Under the pieces are notes generated by a model. The model ran no database searches and was not told where the DNA came from. It saw nothing but the letters and a program-made list of their open reading frames with translations. Source: Halorubrum depositum (GTDB lineage Archaea; Halobacteriota; Halobacteria; Halobacteriales; Haloferacaceae). Taken from it: a stretch of DNA of 64,000 nucleotides. This document shows positions 63,760 through 64,000 of this stretch, piece after piece. Each line of letters starts with the position of its first letter. Positions within the stretch are counted from its first letter, which is position 1. The DNA is taken from the NCBI RefSeq assembly GCF_007671725.1, contig NZ_VCNM01000001.1, positions 248,001-312,000 on the forward strand, given 5' to 3'. The position numbers and the translations under genes are program-made.

Positions 63760-64000
63760 GCGAGACCGACGGGTCGTCGCCCGAGACCGACCTGACCGAG
63801 GTGATGGGTTCCGAGGCCGACCTCCCGAGCGGGGACGACGGGGACCGATACGCGCCCCTGGAAGTCGAGGGGCTCCGGAAGGAGTTCGGGGGGATCGTCG
63901 CCGTCGACGACGTCAGCTTCGACGTCGAGGAAGGGACGCTGACGGGTCTCATCGGCCCGAACGGAGCGGGGAAGTCGACGACGTTCAACCTCATCACCGG
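63756..64000 (+). CDS. livG: Branched-chain amino acid ABC transporter, ATP-binding protein LivG (truncated by window)
   Basis: The start of an ABC ATPase, cut off at the window end. ATG 63756 overlaps the livM stop. An acidic leader of about 28 residues precedes the ABC domain ([21 protein letters not shown]), and the Walker [17 protein letters not shown] closes the window. It is presumably followed by livF. Confidence 0.85.
   Translation, partial: MSETDGSSPETDLTEVMGSEADLPSGDDGDRYAPLEVEGLRKEFGGIVAVDDVSFDVEEGTLTGLIGPNGAGKSTTFNLIT

Overview
The window is a GC-rich piece of a haloarchaeal chromosome. Four observations support this: predicted proteins are strongly acidic, promoters are archaeal TATA elements about 22-27 bp from leaderless ATG/GTG starts, the core information genes are archaeal (IF2/aIF5B, eIF1/SUI1, Nob1, tRNA-splicing endonuclease, Cdc48-type AAA, type II MetAP), and so is the lipid chemistry (GGPP synthase, UbiA-type prenyltransferase). 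Gene order and protein style resemble Halorubrum and relatives, but the genus is inferred, not proven. I see no tRNA, rRNA, CRISPR array or complete insertion sequence.

Layout. 1-8.4 kb: RNase J and GGPP synthase in an overlapping pair, an EamA transporter, then on the minus strand glutamate dehydrogenase behind a tiny zinc-ribbon gene, and a large Bat-type sensor regulator. 8.6-14.5 kb: Bcp peroxiredoxin, MetAP-HIT pair, a complete tungstate importer (TupABC) divergent from a LysR/ModE-like TOBE regulator, and a 41-residue zinc ribbon protein. 14.5-22.4 kb: IF2, a PRC-barrel/Nob1 pair, a DUF2891 protein convergent with UppS, LWR-salt protein, HAD phosphatase, PadR and NikR regulators, rhomboid protease. 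22.4-30.9 kb: Cdc48-type AAA, EndA, LURP-one protein, seryl-tRNA synthetase, small membrane proteins, dihydroorotase. 31-35.6 kb: a MoxR/DUF58/transglutaminase operon. 35.7-38.9 kb: eIF1, UbiA prenyltransferase, salactin (haloarchaeal actin), HTH regulator. 38.9-44.1 kb: a translationally coupled radical SAM/SPASM protein plus a PaaB-like partner, then an HTH-10 regulator and a Zn/Cd-type P1B ATPase behind a perfect 16-bp palindrome.

44.1-51.4 kb looks accessory: a frameshifted small gene with an intact promoter, a toxin-antitoxin pair, YihY/BrkB with a 29-codon leader ORF, a four-copy 21-bp tandem repeat, a DUF389 membrane protein, an S1-S4-like membrane protein, DUF1328, and a 744-residue anchored protein with a necrosis-toxin-like HxHDWE motif. 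A 29-bp promoter element is shared by the BrkB leader ORF and DUF1328 at identical spacing. 51.4-64 kb: an ABM monooxygenase, a wHTH protein, a full dipeptide/oligopeptide ABC importer divergent from gamma-glutamyltransferase, and a branched-chain amino acid ABC operon running off the right edge.

Taken together, much of the window handles nitrogen and amino acids (Gdh, peptide importer, GGT, Liv transporter), metals (Tup, NikR, P1B ATPase) and the envelope. The best candidates for something undescribed are the radical SAM/PaaB-like pair, the shared promoter with the 29-aa leader, the frameshifted gene at 44.2 kb and the HxHDWE protein.
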